From NCBI GenBank assembly GCA_963966775.1, contig CAXAAH010000032.1, forward strand, positions 1 to 16,775: DNA of 16,775 nt. Direction: 5' to 3'. Below, piece after piece: positions 6,674 to 14,980 of the stretch. A program made the position numbers and the translations under genes. The DNA is from UBA685 sp002299005. Its GTDB lineage: Bacteria > Pseudomonadota > Alphaproteobacteria > Puniceispirillales > Puniceispirillaceae. Under the pieces are notes generated by a model. The model ran no database searches. It had not been told where the DNA came from and saw only the letters and a program-made list of their open reading frames with translations. Each line of letters starts with the position of its first letter. The stretch's first letter is position 1.

Positions 6674-7525
6674 ATAGCCAATTGCCGCAAAGCTGATAAG
6701 ACACCCCGCCCATTGCGGCGGCGTCATCTTCTCGCGCAGGAACGCCCAGCATAGCAACACCGTCATCAGGCCAAATATGGACGCGGCAACAGAGGCGAAC
6801 TTGGCATCTGCCATCCCGCCTGCCGATAGCACGCATAACAGGCCCAGCGAATCCATAAAGCCCATCACAATCATCAACGGCACTATCCGCCTATCAGGGC
6901 GGATACGCATCCGACACGCTATCATCACCACCAGCAAAGCGGCAAAGCATGATAATCTTGTGATGAAGATGGTCAGATGCTCATCGGCTATGGCGGCGGC
7001 CATTTGACCAACCTCAAAAGTCGCCGCAAAGCCAAGCGCCCCTATCACAGAGACAAAGGCCGTCACCCATTGATTATGGGCGATGCCTGCCTCTTCGCCT
7101 TTCGCCGTCACCGCGACAATCGCGACCCCTGCGACAACCACAAACACCGCCAACCATTGCGCAAGGCTAGAGGGGGCGCCATTGATGCTAGCGAATAATA
7201 ATGAGGCGATAGGATAACTGCCAATAATCGGCGCGACTAATTTCACAGGGCCACGGTGAAAGGCAATATAAAGCGCCACCGCCCCGCCAAGATAAAATAA
7301 CCCCGCCACCACAGACAGGCCAATCGCACGGCTGTTCAGGCTGTCGACATTCTCAAGCGGCGTGCCAAACCCCATAAAGATCATATGGAAAAACAGGCCG
7401 ATTAACAGCACAGATAAAAGCGTCGTCATCAGCGGGTGATCACGGCTAGCCACGCGCACGGCAAAATCATGGATGCCCCATGCCAAGGCCGCTATCAGCC
7501 CCAATGTTAACGCATTTAATGCCAT
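6662..7525 (-). CDS. EamA/DMT-superfamily transporter
   Basis: An inner-membrane protein of 287 residues with about ten hydrophobic helices arranged as two similar halves, the architecture of EamA (drug/metabolite) transporters. The first half opens LGLIAALAWGIHDFAVRVASR and contains the helix GLFYLGGAVALYIAFHRGPVKLVAPI typical of the family. The second half ends SIFGLMTVLLCWAFLREKMTPPQWAGCLISFAAIGYLAL, the usual last-two-helix pattern with a conserved REK turn. The frame is open to 7609, but I chose the ATG at 7525 because GAGG lies 5 bases upstream and it begins just before the first helix. The extra N-terminal residues are encoded partly by tandem repeats. It converges with the folD paralogue and diverges from the DUF1989 gene. 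The substrate cannot be predicted; export or uptake of a small metabolite is possible. Confidence 0.9.
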   Translation of the reverse strand: MALNALTLGLIAALAWGIHDFAVRVASRDHPLMTTLLSVLLIGLFFHMIFMGFGTPLENVDSLNSRAIGLSVVAGLFYLGGAVALYIAFHRGPVKLVAPIIGSYPIASLLFASINGAPSSLAQWLAVFVVVAGVAIVAVTAKGEEAGIAHNQWVTAFVSVIGALGFAATFEVGQMAAAIADEHLTIFITRLSCFAALLVVMIACRMRIRPDRRIVPLMIVMGFMDSLGLLCVLSAGGMADAKFASVAASIFGLMTVLLCWAFLREKMTPPQWAGCLISFAAIGYLAL

Positions 7526-7537
7526 TTCATCCTCGCT

Positions 7538-7575
7538 CTCTGTGCAGGCCCTCTGTGCAAGCCCTCTGCGCAGAC
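7538..7575. repeat. Three 13-bp tandem repeats upstream of eamA
   Basis: CTCTGTGCAGGCC (7538-7550), CTCTGTGCAAGCC (7551-7563) and CTCTGCGCAGAC (7564-7575) follow one another at an exact 13-base period with few differences. They lie 13 to 50 bases upstream of the eamA start, in its probable leader or promoter. Confidence 0.8.
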
Positions 7576-7655
7576 TTGTCACATAGCCCCTACTCTTATC
7601 ATAAAGCACTCTATTGAGCGATGTGATTCACGCACCCCATCACCGCCTATTATTT

Positions 7656-7687
7656 TTATTCCTATTAATAAAAAATTATTCCTGTTA
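7656..7687. promoter_or_regulatory. Pair of direct repeats 20 bp apart upstream of the DUF1989 gene
   Basis: TTATTCCTATTA (7656-7667) recurs as TTATTCCTGTTA (7676-7687), one change in 12 and exactly 20 bases apart, about two helical turns. They sit 35-66 bases before the start at 7722, where an activator would bind next to a promoter. Direct repeats on one face of the helix are typical of AraC-type sites, and a GlxA/AraC gene lies nearby, but the link is inference. Confidence 0.4.
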
Positions 7688-7721
7688 TTTTATCAAAAAG
7701 TGACAGATAAGGCGGATAGAG

Positions 7722-9143
7722 ATGGATGATACGACCTACCCTTTCATCATAAAAGGCCCACCAAGCGCCTCTCTGATCAAGACCAGCGGTGCGCTTGCCT
7801 TGCCAGCTGGCACGGAACGCTATCACGTGGCTGGCGGCGGGGCGGCTTTGCTATGGGTGCAAGCAGGCGATCATATCTCGATTGAAAATACTGAAGGGGG
7901 ACAGATCTGCGAATTGCTGGCCTTTGGGACAGATAAAAAAGCTGACCTCACCATGCTCAACCTGTCATCCACGCCCAAAAAACAGCCAGCCAAAGGCCTC
8001 AAAAAACTGCTGACCAGCGCTGATCCCTCCTTGCGCGGCTTTCGCTATGGGGTGCGTGTCAAAGGGTTTGATATCGCCTCTACGGATGCGCTTATCCTCT
8101 TCTCGGCTGATAGCCGCGCCAAAGAGACCGCCACATTCACAGCCGCAAGAGACGGCCATCTTATCATTGTCTCCCCGCCCACCATCATGGATTTTGAAGC
8201 ACAAAACACAGCCACGCCTCTGACTGTCTTTATCAGGCGCAAGACCATTCACACACCGCATAGCTACCGCTTGCCAGAGCCGCTTGCCGACCCTCTTGAA
8301 GATAAAAACATCGCCAGCGCAACAGCCGCCACCTATTTTGTCAAAGCAGGCGATTATATCCAAATCATCGACAAAGACGGTCGGCAATGCACAGACTTTC
8401 AATGTTTTTCGGCGCGCAAAATTGATAAGGGGCTTGAGCGCGCGCTTGATGTCACCACGACCAGAACCTTGATGGGGCACGCCTATCCTATGCCGGGCTT
8501 GCATGGGAAATATTATGACCAAGATATGGAGCCGCTGGTTGAGATTGTGCAAGATACCTGCGGGCGACATGATGCTTTTGCGCTCGCTTGTGCGGCCAAA
8601 TATTATGATGATATCGGCTATCCGGGCCATATAAATTGCTCTGATAATTTTAACGCTGTCTTGCAAGATTATGACATTGCACCACGTGCCGGATGGATGG
8701 CGATTAACTTCTTTTTCAACACAGCCATTGATGATCATGGTGTGATGTATGCGGATGAGCCGTGGTCGCGCCCGGGCGATTATGTGCTATTGCGCGCGCT
8801 GACAGATCTTATTTGCGTCTCCTCTGCTTGCCCAGATGATACCAGCCCCGCAAATGGTTGGATGCCCACAAATATTCATGTGCGCACCTATGATGGGCGG
8901 GAAAAATTTTCCCATGCCATCGCCTATAGAGCCACCGCAGATAAGGAGCCTATGATGACAAAACAAACCGCTTTTCATGACCGGCTAGCGGCCCATACAC
9001 GCCATTTCGTTGAATATAATGGCTATTGGCTGGCAAATGACTATGCCGCCCACGGCCCTTTGGCAGAATATAGCGCCTGCCGCAACAAAGCCGTCTTGCT
9101 AGATTTATCCCCTTTGCGAAAGTTCGAGATAACCGGCCTATGA
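7722..9143 (+). CDS. DUF1989 (urea carboxylase-associated) protein with truncated C-terminal T-protein domain
   Basis: A 473-residue protein. Residues about 200-390 form a DUF1989 domain: FVKAGDYIQIIDKDGRQCTDF (206-226), GYPGHINCSDNFN (299-311) and ICVSSACPDD (364-373) with Cys370. Residues about 25-180 look like a diverged first copy (LPAGTERYHVAGGG, then AGDHISIENTEGGQICELLAF). From about 430, HFVEYNGYWLANDYAAHGPLAEYSACRNKAVLLDLSPLRKFEITG is the opening of a GcvT/aminomethyltransferase-like domain, which normally continues GPDA for several hundred residues. Here it ends at TGA (9141-9143) two codons after that point. The start has AAGGCGG about 6 bases upstream. Full-length relatives would act in folate-linked demethylation; whether this product works is doubtful for the T part, though the DUF1989 part is intact. 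Neighbouring sarcosine and folate genes support the C1 theme. Confidence 0.8.
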   Translation: MDDTTYPFIIKGPPSASLIKTSGALALPAGTERYHVAGGGAALLWVQAGDHISIENTEGGQICELLAFGTDKKADLTMLNLSSTPKKQPAKGLKKLLTSADPSLRGFRYGVRVKGFDIASTDALILFSADSRAKETATFTAARDGHLIIVSPPTIMDFEAQNTATPLTVFIRRKTIHTPHSYRLPEPLADPLEDKNIASATAATYFVKAGDYIQIIDKDGRQCTDFQCFSARKIDKGLERALDVTTTRTLMGHAYPMPGLHGKYYDQDMEPLVEIVQDTCGRHDAFALACAAKYYDDIGYPGHINCSDNFNAVLQDYDIAPRAGWMAINFFFNTAIDDHGVMYADEPWSRPGDYVLLRALTDLICVSSACPDDTSPANGWMPTNIHVRTYDGREKFSHAIAYRATADKEPMMTKQTAFHDRLAAHTRHFVEYNGYWLANDYAAHGPLAEYSACRNKAVLLDLSPLRKFEITGL

Positions 9144-9238
9144 TGCTTGATTATCTGTCGGCCTATGATGATGGCTTGCCCACCTCACAAGGCGTTTTCC
9201 CCGATATTGAGAGCGAACCGCCGCGCCTGCCAAAATAG
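9140..9238 (+). pseudogene. 32-codon out-of-frame tail after the truncated DUF1989/T-protein gene
   Basis: The ATG at 9140 overlaps the upstream TGA as ATGA and opens 32 codons (MMLDYLSAYDDG ... PPRLPK) ending in TAG at 9236-9238. I do not recognise it, and it does not resemble the next part of a T-protein. It could be the end of the original gene left by an internal deletion that changed frame, the end of a lost neighbour, or chance. It has no ribosome-binding site of its own beyond translational coupling. Confidence 0.3.
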
Positions 9239-9255
9239 GGCTGACCTATGAGAGG

Positions 9256-9912
9256 CTAGCTTTTGTGCGGGCGTTGTGGATAGCTGATGATGGATAAAAA
9301 CCGTGCTGGCAATTTCACCAATGAGACAGGCCCGTGCGGCGCATCAGCATCAAAGAATAATGTGTCACCCGGCTTGAGCGCATAAATTTGATCACCATGC
9401 AGATAATCAACCTCACCCTCAAGCATATAGATGGTCTCAATTCCGCTATGCTGGAATGTCCTAAAACTATCTGATTCACTATCAAGCGTGATAAGGTATG
9501 GCTCGACATTCACACCGCTAGAATTGCCACCAATATGACCAAGCAAATTATAATGGTGACCAGCTCTTGTGCCCTCGCCATCTGTTTTGATGCCTTCGCC
9601 TGATTTTGTATGAACGGCGGTGCGTTGTTCTTCATATTGCGCGAAAAAAGCCGTCATTGGCACAGAGAGCGCATGAGATAAAAGCTGCAAGGTCGATAGA
9701 GACGGCGAGGTATTGCCATTTTCAATCTTGGACAGCATCCCGATTGATAATTTCGTTGCCGACGCCAATTCAGCCACGGTCATATTCTGTTGCTTGCGAA
9801 AGGTGCGCACTTCACGCCCTATCGCCACCTCAAGAACTTTTTCTTTTTGCGCTTTTACTGAATGAGGGTCTTGCCCTGTTGGTGCTTTATTTGTCTCAGT
9901 CAAATGGTCCAT
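9256..9912 (-). CDS. XRE-family transcriptional regulator with C-terminal cupin domain
   Basis: A soluble DNA-binding protein of 218 residues. Residues about 32-90 form a Cro/CI helix-turn-helix (REVRTFRKQQNMTVAELA, then LSIGMLSKIENGNTSPS). Residues about 120-214 form a cupin_2 barrel; candidate metal or ligand contacts are His155 and Glu159 (HSGIETIYMLEGEV) and His193 in the second motif (PGDTLFFDADAPH). This XRE-cupin pairing is common in regulators of amino-acid, polyamine and small-molecule catabolism, with the cupin sensing the effector. The ATG at 9912 has GGAAG 7 bases upstream. It is divergent from a GlxA/AraC gene and convergent with the DUF1989 gene. Three 14-bp tandem repeats lie 28 bases upstream of its start and may be its own binding sites. 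The effector is unknown. Confidence 0.93.
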   Translation of the reverse strand: MDHLTETNKAPTGQDPHSVKAQKEKVLEVAIGREVRTFRKQQNMTVAELASATKLSIGMLSKIENGNTSPSLSTLQLLSHALSVPMTAFFAQYEEQRTAVHTKSGEGIKTDGEGTRAGHHYNLLGHIGGNSSGVNVEPYLITLDSESDSFRTFQHSGIETIYMLEGEVDYLHGDQIYALKPGDTLFFDADAPHGPVSLVKLPARFLSIISYPQRPHKS

Positions 9913-9939
9913 TCATCACTTCCATTACAGCACTTTACG

Positions 9940-9981
9940 GCCAGAACGTTACTGCCAGAACATTACCGCCAGCATTTGTCT
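9940..9981. repeat. Three 14-bp tandem repeats between divergent regulators
   Basis: GCCAGAACGTTACT (9940-9953), GCCAGAACATTACC (9954-9967) and the weaker GCCAGCATTTGTCT (9968-9981) repeat at a 14-base period. The third also makes an inverted repeat, GCCAG (9968-9972) with CTGGC (9980-9984). They lie in the only region that could hold promoters of both the XRE-cupin and GlxA genes, so they are candidate regulator-binding iterons. Confidence 0.65.
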
Positions 9982-10079
9982 GGCATTTATCCGGCATTTG
10001 CACAACGCTTTGGTGTTATCGCTATGTCCATGATAACGTGTTTTCACAAATATACACTTTCTTTTTAACAGAGCGATTT

Positions 10080-11093
10080 ATGTCTGAAGCGACCACAACC
10101 AAAATTGCGTTCTTATTATTTGACGGCTTTCCGCTTGCGTGCCTGACATCTATGATTGAACCTTTGCGCGTTGCAAATGAGGTGTCTGACCAGACAGTTT
10201 TTGAATGGCGCCTGACCTCAGAGAACGGCAATTATGTGCAATCAAGCGCCATGATACCGATTGACGTAAAACAGCCACTATCAGCGCTTGAGCCTTGTGA
10301 CTATCTGATATTTTTATCACCGCCCAAAGCCCTTTTTGAGGAGGCTGGAACCGTTGGCATATTGCGGCATTTATCGCGCCATGGCACCATCTTTGGCGCG
10401 GTGAGCGGCGGCGTCTTCCCGCTTGCCAGAACAGGCCTTGCCGCAGACCAGCCATTGGCCGTCCATTGGTGCTATCAAGCCGCCTTTAATAATGAGTTTC
10501 CCACCTATCATGCGTCCGAGAAAGTCACAGAAATCCATCGCGGCTTTATGAGCGCGGCAGGTGCGGCAGGCGGTTTTGAGATGGCTCTTGCACTCATCGA
10601 AGAGCGGCTATCTATGGCCGTCTCTACCGAAGTCGCTTGTTGGTTCCAACATCCGATGATGCGCAAAAGTGGCATCACGCAAATCACCCCTGTGCAACAA
10701 GTCAGCGCGACCGAACAAAATCTGCCGCCGCTTGTTCTATCCGCTATCAAGATGATGCATGACAGTCTTGAAGAGCCGGTAACCATCGAGGATATCGCCC
10801 TTGAGCTAGGCGTCACATCACGCCATCTTGAGCGTGTATTCAAGGCCGCCACCGCGCAAAGCCCGTCGCATTATTATCGCATGATGCGCATCAAGGCCGC
10901 GCGCCAGCTTGTCTTTTATACCAATGAGACGATTGCCACCATCGCCGCGCGCTTTGGCTTTAATCAAAGCCGTGCCTTTCGGCGTCACTACCTAGCTTGT
11001 TTTGGTGTCAGCCCTGAAAAAGACCGTGAACAGATAAATCTATATCGTGTTGAGGGCAATATCTCACTCCCCTCTTTATGGGCCAAAGATTAA
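10080..11093 (+). CDS. GlxA-family (DJ-1/PfpI-AraC) transcriptional regulator, GbdR/CdhR-like
   Basis: A 337-residue activator. Residues about 8-190 are a DJ-1/PfpI amidotransferase-like sensor (KIAFLLFDGFPLACLTSMIEPLR ... GAVSGGVFPLARTGLAADQPLAVHW). Residues about 220-318 are an AraC double helix-turn-helix (EEPVTIEDIALELGVTSRHLERVFKAA and ETIATIAARFGFNQSRAFRRHY). The nucleophile-elbow position that is cysteine in catalytic relatives is Ser109, so it is a sensor and not an enzyme. In this family GbdR controls glycine betaine, dimethylglycine and sarcosine catabolism and CdhR controls carnitine catabolism. Convergent adjacency to soxG, with a 4-base overlap, supports a similar role here. The frame is open far upstream to 9606, but that part runs opposite the XRE-cupin gene. 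The ATG at 10080 fits the family N-terminus, with only a weak AGAG upstream. The exact orthologue is not established. Confidence 0.9.
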   Translation: MSEATTTKIAFLLFDGFPLACLTSMIEPLRVANEVSDQTVFEWRLTSENGNYVQSSAMIPIDVKQPLSALEPCDYLIFLSPPKALFEEAGTVGILRHLSRHGTIFGAVSGGVFPLARTGLAADQPLAVHWCYQAAFNNEFPTYHASEKVTEIHRGFMSAAGAAGGFEMALALIEERLSMAVSTEVACWFQHPMMRKSGITQITPVQQVSATEQNLPPLVLSAIKMMHDSLEEPVTIEDIALELGVTSRHLERVFKAATAQSPSHYYRMMRIKAARQLVFYTNETIATIAARFGFNQSRAFRRHYLACFGVSPEKDREQINLYRVEGNISLPSLWAKD

Positions 11094-11674
11094 TAAGGCG
11101 CAGATTTTGCCGCCGCTATGAGCGCATGATGCAAACTGCCCGCGCTTGAGCGAGGGCCAAGAATATGAACCTCATCTGGCGCGGTGCAAAGCACAAAACA
11201 TCCCACATGTTCAATGACAGTGCGGCTTGCATCGCCCGGCGCAAGACCCCTTATATCAATCGCACATAGCAGGGATAAAACACGCCGCATATCAGGCCCT
11301 GCCAGCGCAAAACGGCACCAGCCATCTGTTAATTCAACCACCGACGCGGACGGCCCAAATTCTGCCGCACACAAAGCCGCTATCTCTTCATATTCACCAA
11401 AGGGTGCTTGCACAAACCATTGATCTGGCCCTGTCCAAAAAGCCGCCACATCACCGCCGGGGCGACCGCTCCCTGAAATCTTACCAACATCAGGGGCAGG
11501 CGCGCCTATCATCTTGGCAAGGGCGTTCTGGCAATCAACCTCATGACCATAGCGCGCCGCGATACTTGCCAGCGCGATATCGACCATCTCTGTTATCTTG
11601 GTGCCTGCCACCTCAACCATCACAGGCTCTTTTGCGCCAAGCGGCGTTAGGCTATGTAAGTGGTGCTTAGCCAT
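11090..11674 (-). CDS. soxG: Sarcosine oxidase gamma subunit
   Basis: The small gamma subunit of heterotetrameric sarcosine oxidase, 194 residues, which packs against the T-protein-like part of the alpha subunit. The recognisable features are the C-terminal half with SASVVELTDGWCRFALAGPDMRRVLSLLCAIDI and the motif TVIEHVGCFVLCTAPDEVHILGPRSSAGSLHHAL. These parallel the SoxG/GcvT-like fold, where the serine- and arginine-rich ends close the folate chamber. The frame is open to 11728, but I prefer the ATG at 11674, 9 bases after AAGGAG, so that it overlaps the soxA stop by 8 bases. It is the last gene of the operon in the order B-D-A-G. Its stop overlaps the convergent GlxA gene by 4 bases. Sequence conservation in this family is weak, so part of the call rests on operon position. 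Confidence 0.9.
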   Translation of the reverse strand: MAKHHLHSLTPLGAKEPVMVEVAGTKITEMVDIALASIAARYGHEVDCQNALAKMIGAPAPDVGKISGSGRPGGDVAAFWTGPDQWFVQAPFGEYEEIAALCAAEFGPSASVVELTDGWCRFALAGPDMRRVLSLLCAIDIRGLAPGDASRTVIEHVGCFVLCTAPDEVHILGPRSSAGSLHHALIAAAKSAPY

Positions 11675-14654
11675 GGAGCTTCTCTCCTTTGGGATCGACA
11701 AAATGGGCTGAAACAATTTCAACATCATGCGCCACTTGTGTCAGCGGGCTAACAAGGCGGATAATCTCTCCCATCCGGCTATCACCAGACGCAACAAAAG
11801 CCAGCCCAATAGAATGGCCAAGCGTCGGCGAATAGCAAGCAGATGTCACATAGCCTTGGTCATGGGCGGCATCAATTTTTGTGCCCGCAGACATCAAATG
11901 CGCCCCTGCTGGCACGGGCAGATTTTTATCAACAGGCCGCAATCCAACCAGCTTTAACGCATCATCTTGCCCAAGACCAGCGCGACGCGACAGCACCGCC
12001 CCTATCGAATCTTTCTTATCAGAGACCAGCCGCCCCATGCCAAGATTAAGCGCGGTTGTCGTGCCATTTAACTCATTACCAGCGGCATGACCTTTTTCAA
12101 TACGCATGACACCAAGCGCCTCAGTCCCATAGGCGCAAACACCAAATTCTTGGCCCGCTTCCATCAGTGCCCGCATCATCGCATCACCATAGCGCGTTGG
12201 CACAGCCAGCTCATAAGCAAGCTCACCCGAAAAAGAAATTCGGAACAAACGCGCCCGCAGACCGCCGCAAACCGTCACATCACCGCACGCCATAAAGGGA
12301 AAAGCCTCGTTTGAAATATCACAATCATCATCAATAATTTTACGAAGCAATCTGCGCGCATTCGGACCCGCAATCGCATATTGCGCCCATGATTCAGTGG
12401 TCGAGATAATCTGCACATCCAGATCAGGCCAGAGAACTTGGCGCACAAATTCCATGTGACGATAGACAGACACCGCATTGGCTGTGGTGGTCGTCACAAT
12501 GAAATGATCTTCGCCAAGGCGCGCGGCTGTGCCATCATCCATCGCGATCCCATCTTCACGCAACATCAGCCCGTAACGCACCTTTCCTACCGCCAGCTTG
12601 GCAAAGCCATTGCAATAGATACGATTTAAAAACGCTGCCGCATCAGGGCCCTGCACATCAATCTTGCCCAAGGTTGTGACATCACAAACACCCACCGATT
12701 GGCGTGTGGTCGTAACCTCTCGGTCCACCGATTGGCGCCAATGCGTCTCGCCTTTTTGCGGATACCACTGGGCACGAAGCCACATGCCAACCTCAACAAA
12801 TACCGCGCCTTGCTCTTGTGCATAAACATGGCTAGGCGTCTTGCGCACAGGTCTGAAATCAGCGCCCTTTGAGCGGCCCGCAAAAGTGCCAATCGCCGTC
12901 GGGCTATAGGGCGGGCGATAGATGGTTGTGCCTGTTTGCGCAATTGTCTGCCCCGCCAGCTCTGCTAATATCGCCAAGCCGTTTACATTCGACGTCTTGC
13001 CTTGGTCTGTTGCCATGCCCAAAGTCGTATAGCGTTTGAGATGCTCCACAGATCTGAAATTTTCTTGATAGGCAAGCGTGATATCTTTGAGCGTCACATC
13101 ATTTTGCTGATCCACCCAGCCGCGATTTGTCCCCTCGACATACCAAAAAGCCTCAATAGATGCCGCCTGTTTTTCCGCCCTTGGCACATCAGATGCCGCG
13201 GCCTTATATCCCAAATCTGCGATGATAGCCCCTGCCGCCTCATCCGCATCACCAAGCGCGTCACCTAATGTTAGATGCCCCTTTGCCGCCCCTGCCACAA
13301 ACAGGCCTTTTGGCAAATCAGCGGCTGGCACAAAGGCACAAAGCGCCTCATCCCATTGCGGCTTGCCTCGTTGATGACAGGTTAAGTGGATATTCGGATT
13401 CCAGCCCCCCGACACACCAACCGCATCTGTTTCAATCTCGCGCAGGCCTTGGCGTGTCTGCACCATCACAGAGCGCACAGCTAGGCGCCCTTTACTGTTG
13501 CAAATCTGTGCTTGCGGGATGACTTCAAAATCATCTGATTGCGGCGCCGTTTCTCTTGTATCAATCACAGCCGCGATCCCCACACCTGCTTTATGCAAAT
13601 CAGCGGCGGTACGATGCGCCTCATCATTATTGGCAAAAATCGTGACATTGCGCCCCACGGCACTTTCATATCGATTGGCATAGGTTCGCAAAGCCCCTGC
13701 CAGCATAATGCCCGGCCTGTCATTATTCTCAAACGCAATCGGGCGTTCTGTCGCGCCGGCACAAAGCAAAGCAGCGCGGCTATAGATACGCCAAAGACGT
13801 TGACGCGGCTGACCATCTTGCGGCATTGCGACATGATCTGCGACGCGCTCCACAAGGCCATAGATACCATGGTCAAACGCCCCTATCACAGCTGTGCGCA
13901 TCATCACGTGGACATGAGGCATAGCCGATAATTCTGCCAGAGCCGCCGCCGCCCAATCGCGCGCATCCGCATCATTCAGCACATCACGCTCAGCATTTAG
14001 GCGCCCACCGCCAACGAAATCTTCCTCAGCGAGGATCACGCTGACACCAGAGCGGCCCGCGCGCAATGCCGCTTGCAGACCTGCGGGCCCTGCGCCAATG
14101 ACCAGCAAATCACAATGCAAAAACCCCTTATCATACAGGTCAGGATCAGCCTCATGAGACGCCGTGCCAAGCCCTGCGGCACGTCTGATAATCGGCTCAT
14201 AAACCTTTTCCCAAAACGCCGCTGGCCACATAAAGGTCTTATAATAAAACCCGGCGGTCAGAAATTGGGAAAAGCGATCATTCACTGCCATCATATCAAA
14301 AGCAAGCGAGGGAAACCTGTTTTGCGATCGCGCTGTTAGCCCGTCAAAAAGCTCAATCATCGTCGCACGGCTATTCGGCTCTTTTCGTGCGCCGGTGCGT
14401 AATTCGACCAAAGCATTTGGCTCTTCTGAGCCAGCCGTTAGCGGGCCACGCGGGCGATGATATTTAAAAGACCGCCCCATTAATTTCACATCATTCGCCA
14501 ACAGGGCAGAGGCAAGCGTATCCCCCTCATAGCCCTGATAAACTTTGTTATCAAAGCGGAATGATAGCGGCTTTTGACGATTGATAAGACCAATTGATTG
14601 GCCAGTAGATTGGCCCGTTGACTGATTAGGTGACAGCCTGTTTTTCTGGGTCAT
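11667..14654 (-). CDS. soxA: Sarcosine oxidase alpha subunit
   Basis: The large subunit (995 residues, normal length) of heterotetrameric sarcosine oxidase; it binds NAD and folate and passes the methyl carbon to THF as 5,10-methylene-THF. In order: an N-terminal ferredoxin-like fold without iron-sulfur cysteines (FRFDNKVYQGYEGDTLASALLAN, RSFKYHRPRG); a dinucleotide site GAGPAG (187-192); a long oxidoreductase domain with PIAFENNDRPGIMLAGALRTY; and from about 650 an aminomethyltransferase-like domain (CDVTTLGKIDVQGPDAAAF, SFSGELAYELAVP, GTEALGVMRIEKGH, TSACYSPTLGHSIGLAFV). The ATG at 14654 overlaps the soxD stop as ATGA. The first 22 residues carry an unusual triple STGQ-type repeat. No interruption is visible over nearly 3 kb, so this copy is functional. 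Confidence 0.97.
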   Translation of the reverse strand: MTQKNRLSPNQSTGQSTGQSIGLINRQKPLSFRFDNKVYQGYEGDTLASALLANDVKLMGRSFKYHRPRGPLTAGSEEPNALVELRTGARKEPNSRATMIELFDGLTARSQNRFPSLAFDMMAVNDRFSQFLTAGFYYKTFMWPAAFWEKVYEPIIRRAAGLGTASHEADPDLYDKGFLHCDLLVIGAGPAGLQAALRAGRSGVSVILAEEDFVGGGRLNAERDVLNDADARDWAAAALAELSAMPHVHVMMRTAVIGAFDHGIYGLVERVADHVAMPQDGQPRQRLWRIYSRAALLCAGATERPIAFENNDRPGIMLAGALRTYANRYESAVGRNVTIFANNDEAHRTAADLHKAGVGIAAVIDTRETAPQSDDFEVIPQAQICNSKGRLAVRSVMVQTRQGLREIETDAVGVSGGWNPNIHLTCHQRGKPQWDEALCAFVPAADLPKGLFVAGAAKGHLTLGDALGDADEAAGAIIADLGYKAAASDVPRAEKQAASIEAFWYVEGTNRGWVDQQNDVTLKDITLAYQENFRSVEHLKRYTTLGMATDQGKTSNVNGLAILAELAGQTIAQTGTTIYRPPYSPTAIGTFAGRSKGADFRPVRKTPSHVYAQEQGAVFVEVGMWLRAQWYPQKGETHWRQSVDREVTTTRQSVGVCDVTTLGKIDVQGPDAAAFLNRIYCNGFAKLAVGKVRYGLMLREDGIAMDDGTAARLGEDHFIVTTTTANAVSVYRHMEFVRQVLWPDLDVQIISTTESWAQYAIAGPNARRLLRKIIDDDCDISNEAFPFMACGDVTVCGGLRARLFRISFSGELAYELAVPTRYGDAMMRALMEAGQEFGVCAYGTEALGVMRIEKGHAAGNELNGTTTALNLGMGRLVSDKKDSIGAVLSRRAGLGQDDALKLVGLRPVDKNLPVPAGAHLMSAGTKIDAAHDQGYVTSACYSPTLGHSIGLAFVASGDSRMGEIIRLVSPLTQVAHDVEIVSAHFVDPKGEKLHG
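14589..14624 (-). repeat. Three 12-bp tandem repeats in the soxA N-terminal coding region
   Basis: In coding orientation CAGTCAACGGGC, CAATCTACTGGC and CAATCAATTGGT follow each other at a 12-base period, encoding QSTG, QSTG and QSIG at residues 11-22. The reading frame is kept. The repeats lengthen the disordered tail before the ferredoxin-like fold and look like a recent local expansion. Confidence 0.8.
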
Positions 14655-14968
14655 TTTGACCTGCCCTTGGCACGTGCCACATTTCTTGCAAGCTCTGCGC
14701 CTAATATCTCATGCGTATTTGTGTCTCTTGTAACCACCAGCCATGACCGGTCGCCTTGTTCGTGAAACCATAATTCGCGGTGCTGGCCTGCCACATTATC
14801 GCGCAGATAGCCATACTCAACAAAAGCCGCCATGACATCTTCTGTCTTACTGGCGTCTGTTTCATTTACATCCGGCATCCCCTCAGGGCGCATCATGAGT
14901 GACGCATCGCCCATATAGGTAAATTCAGCTGAATCACGCAAGCCTAACAGAGGGTGAGGTATCATCAT
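14651..14968 (-). CDS. soxD: Sarcosine oxidase delta subunit, cysteine-free variant
   Basis: The small delta subunit of heterotetrameric sarcosine oxidase, 105 residues. Characterised SoxD proteins bind zinc through an N-terminal CPxCG pair plus a later His and Cys. Here the corresponding stretch is HPLLGLRD and the whole protein has no cysteine; the downstream WFH motif (67-69) is kept. The rest follows the family: EFTYMGDA, NVAGQHRELWFHEQGDRSWLVVTRDTNT. The ATG at 14968 has AGGAGG 8 bases upstream, and that ribosome-binding site overlaps the soxB stop codon. Its own stop overlaps soxA as ATGA. Operon position (between soxB and soxA) makes the identity firm. The loss of zinc ligands suggests either a structural role without metal or another metal site built from histidines (His5, His63, His69, His86). 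Confidence 0.88.
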   Translation of the reverse strand: MMIPHPLLGLRDSAEFTYMGDASLMMRPEGMPDVNETDASKTEDVMAAFVEYGYLRDNVAGQHRELWFHEQGDRSWLVVTRDTNTHEILGAELARNVARAKGRSK

Positions 14969-14980
14969 ATCGCGTGCCTC

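Noticed and set aside
7965..8738. 257-residue minus-strand open frame opposite the DUF1989 gene
   Set aside because: A shadow frame: the plus strand encodes recognisable domains and codon use fits it.
9606..10079. Long N-terminal extension of the GlxA/AraC frame
   Set aside because: It runs antisense through the XRE-cupin gene, and the family N-terminus (KIAFLLFDGF) starts right after the ATG at 10080.
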